Of a stretch of 6,400 nucleotides of DNA, positions 5,694-6,400 are shown in pieces; the stretch's first letter is position 1; every line of letters begins with the position of its first letter. A model generated the notes under the pieces. The model saw only the letters and a program-made list of their open reading frames with translations, ran no database searches and was not told the origin of the DNA. Both the position numbers and the translations under genes were made by a program. The DNA is from Pseudomonadota bacterium (GTDB lineage: Bacteria; Pseudomonadota; Alphaproteobacteria; Sphingomonadales; Sphingomonadaceae). Where the stretch lies: the NCBI GenBank assembly GCA_023422695.1, contig JAFAGN010000013.1, positions 1 through 6,400 of the forward strand, read 5' to 3'.

Positions 5694-6400
5694 GCGACGC
5701 GTGGACCTGGCACGGCGGCGCGATGGCGGCGGCGCTGCGCCATTTCGGCGGCAGCGACTGGATCGACCTGTCGACCGGGATCAACCCGCGTCCCTGGCCG
5801 GGCACCGCCGACATGGCGTTCGACTGGCAGCGCCTGCCCGACCCCGCGGCGCTGGCGGCGCTCGAAGCCGCCGCGGCGTCCTTTTTCGGCGTCGATCCGC
5901 ACCATGTCTGCGCCGTGCCGGGCAGCGAGATCGGGCTGCGGCTGGTCGGCGCGCTGATCGGCGGTCCGGCGGAACATATCGCCCCCGGATACCGCACCCA
6001 TGGCGCAATGATCGCGGGCAGCGCGCCGATCGATCGCAGCGCGGCGTACGCTACCCGCGGTACGCTGATCATCGCCAACCCGAACAACCCCGACGGGTAC
6101 ATCGTCGACGGCGCGGCGATGCTGGAGCTGGCGAGCGACCGCGACGGCTGGCTGCTGGCCGACGAGGCGTTCGCCGACACCGATCCGGCGCACAGCGTTG
6201 CGGCGGCGGTCGGCGACGGCAGGCGGCTCGCCGTCTTTCGCTCGTTCGGCAAATTTTTCGGCCTTGCAGGCGTCCGGCTGGGCTTTGTTATCGCGCCGCC
6301 GGCGCTGATCGCGGCGCTGCGTGACCGGCTGGGCGGCTGGCCGGTGTCGGCGGCGGCGATCGCGATCGGCACCGCCGCCTATGCCGACCAAGGCTGGATC
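5690..6400 (+). CDS. cobD: L-threonine-O-3-phosphate decarboxylase (PLP-dependent), 3' end beyond window
   Basis: This enzyme decarboxylates threonine phosphate to (R)-1-amino-2-propanol O-2-phosphate, which CbiB/CobD attaches to the corrin ring as the nucleotide-loop linker. The first 237 residues are visible and still open at the last base; full-length relatives are about 330-360 residues. Class I/II aminotransferase motifs are clear: DLSTGINPRPWP near residue 26, PGSEIGLR in the cofactor phosphate region, NPNNPDG at 130-136, DEAF at 158-161 (Asp158 contacts the pyridine nitrogen), and SFGKFFGLAGVRLGF with the PLP lysine at Lys188. Without context, histidinol-phosphate aminotransferase would be the rival, but position after cobS (ATGA overlap) and the N-terminal STGINP motif favour the B12 enzyme. 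In Pseudomonas denitrificans naming this is cobC. No ribosome-binding site is evident, so coupling to cobS is likely. Confidence 0.9.
   Translation, partial: MSDAWTWHGGAMAAALRHFGGSDWIDLSTGINPRPWPGTADMAFDWQRLPDPAALAALEAAAASFFGVDPHHVCAVPGSEIGLRLVGALIGGPAEHIAPGYRTHGAMIAGSAPIDRSAAYATRGTLIIANPNNPDGYIVDGAAMLELASDRDGWLLADEAFADTDPAHSVAAAVGDGRRLAVFRSFGKFFGLAGVRLGFVIAPPALIAALRDRLGGWPVSAAAIAIGTAAYADQGWI

Overview
The window is GC-rich DNA from an alphaproteobacterium, most likely a sphingomonad (Sphingopyxis/Sphingomonas-like). This rests on the codon bias toward G/C, the style of the TonB-dependent receptor, and a GC-rich palindrome of a kind common in these genomes. The genus is inferred and was not tested. 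All real genes lie on the + strand and concern one topic: capturing corrinoids and finishing them into cobalamin (vitamin B12).

Region 1-466 is a regulatory leader. It holds a perfect palindrome (44-63), a possible promoter (113-141), a well-conserved cobalamin riboswitch (aptamer about 150-312), and a 154-base stretch before the first gene. That stretch contains a strong stem-loop (367-405), a possible 30-codon leader ORF (364-456), and a segment (351-365) that can pair either with the ribosome-binding region of the first gene or with the 5' side of the aptamer. This fits an OFF switch acting on translation.

Region 467-6400 is a seven-gene chain: btuB (outer-membrane receptor), a small polytopic membrane protein, a DUF1636 cysteine-rich protein, cobT, cobC (alpha-ribazole phosphatase), cobS, and a threonine-phosphate decarboxylase (cobD in Salmonella naming) cut by the window end. 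Every junction is a 1- or 4-base stop/start overlap (TGATG or ATGA), so the whole block looks like one translationally coupled operon under one riboswitch.

The roles fit together. BtuB brings corrinoids across the outer membrane. The membrane protein is a candidate inner-membrane corrinoid or cobalt carrier. CobT makes alpha-ribazole phosphate and CobC dephosphorylates it. CobS joins alpha-ribazole to activated cobinamide. The decarboxylase supplies the aminopropanol-phosphate linker. No corrin-ring synthesis gene is seen, which points to salvage or remodelling, though the operon clearly continues beyond the window. The least understood parts are the two proteins between btuB and cobT and the expression platform. 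No frameshifts, insertion sequences, tRNAs, rRNAs or CRISPR arrays were seen.
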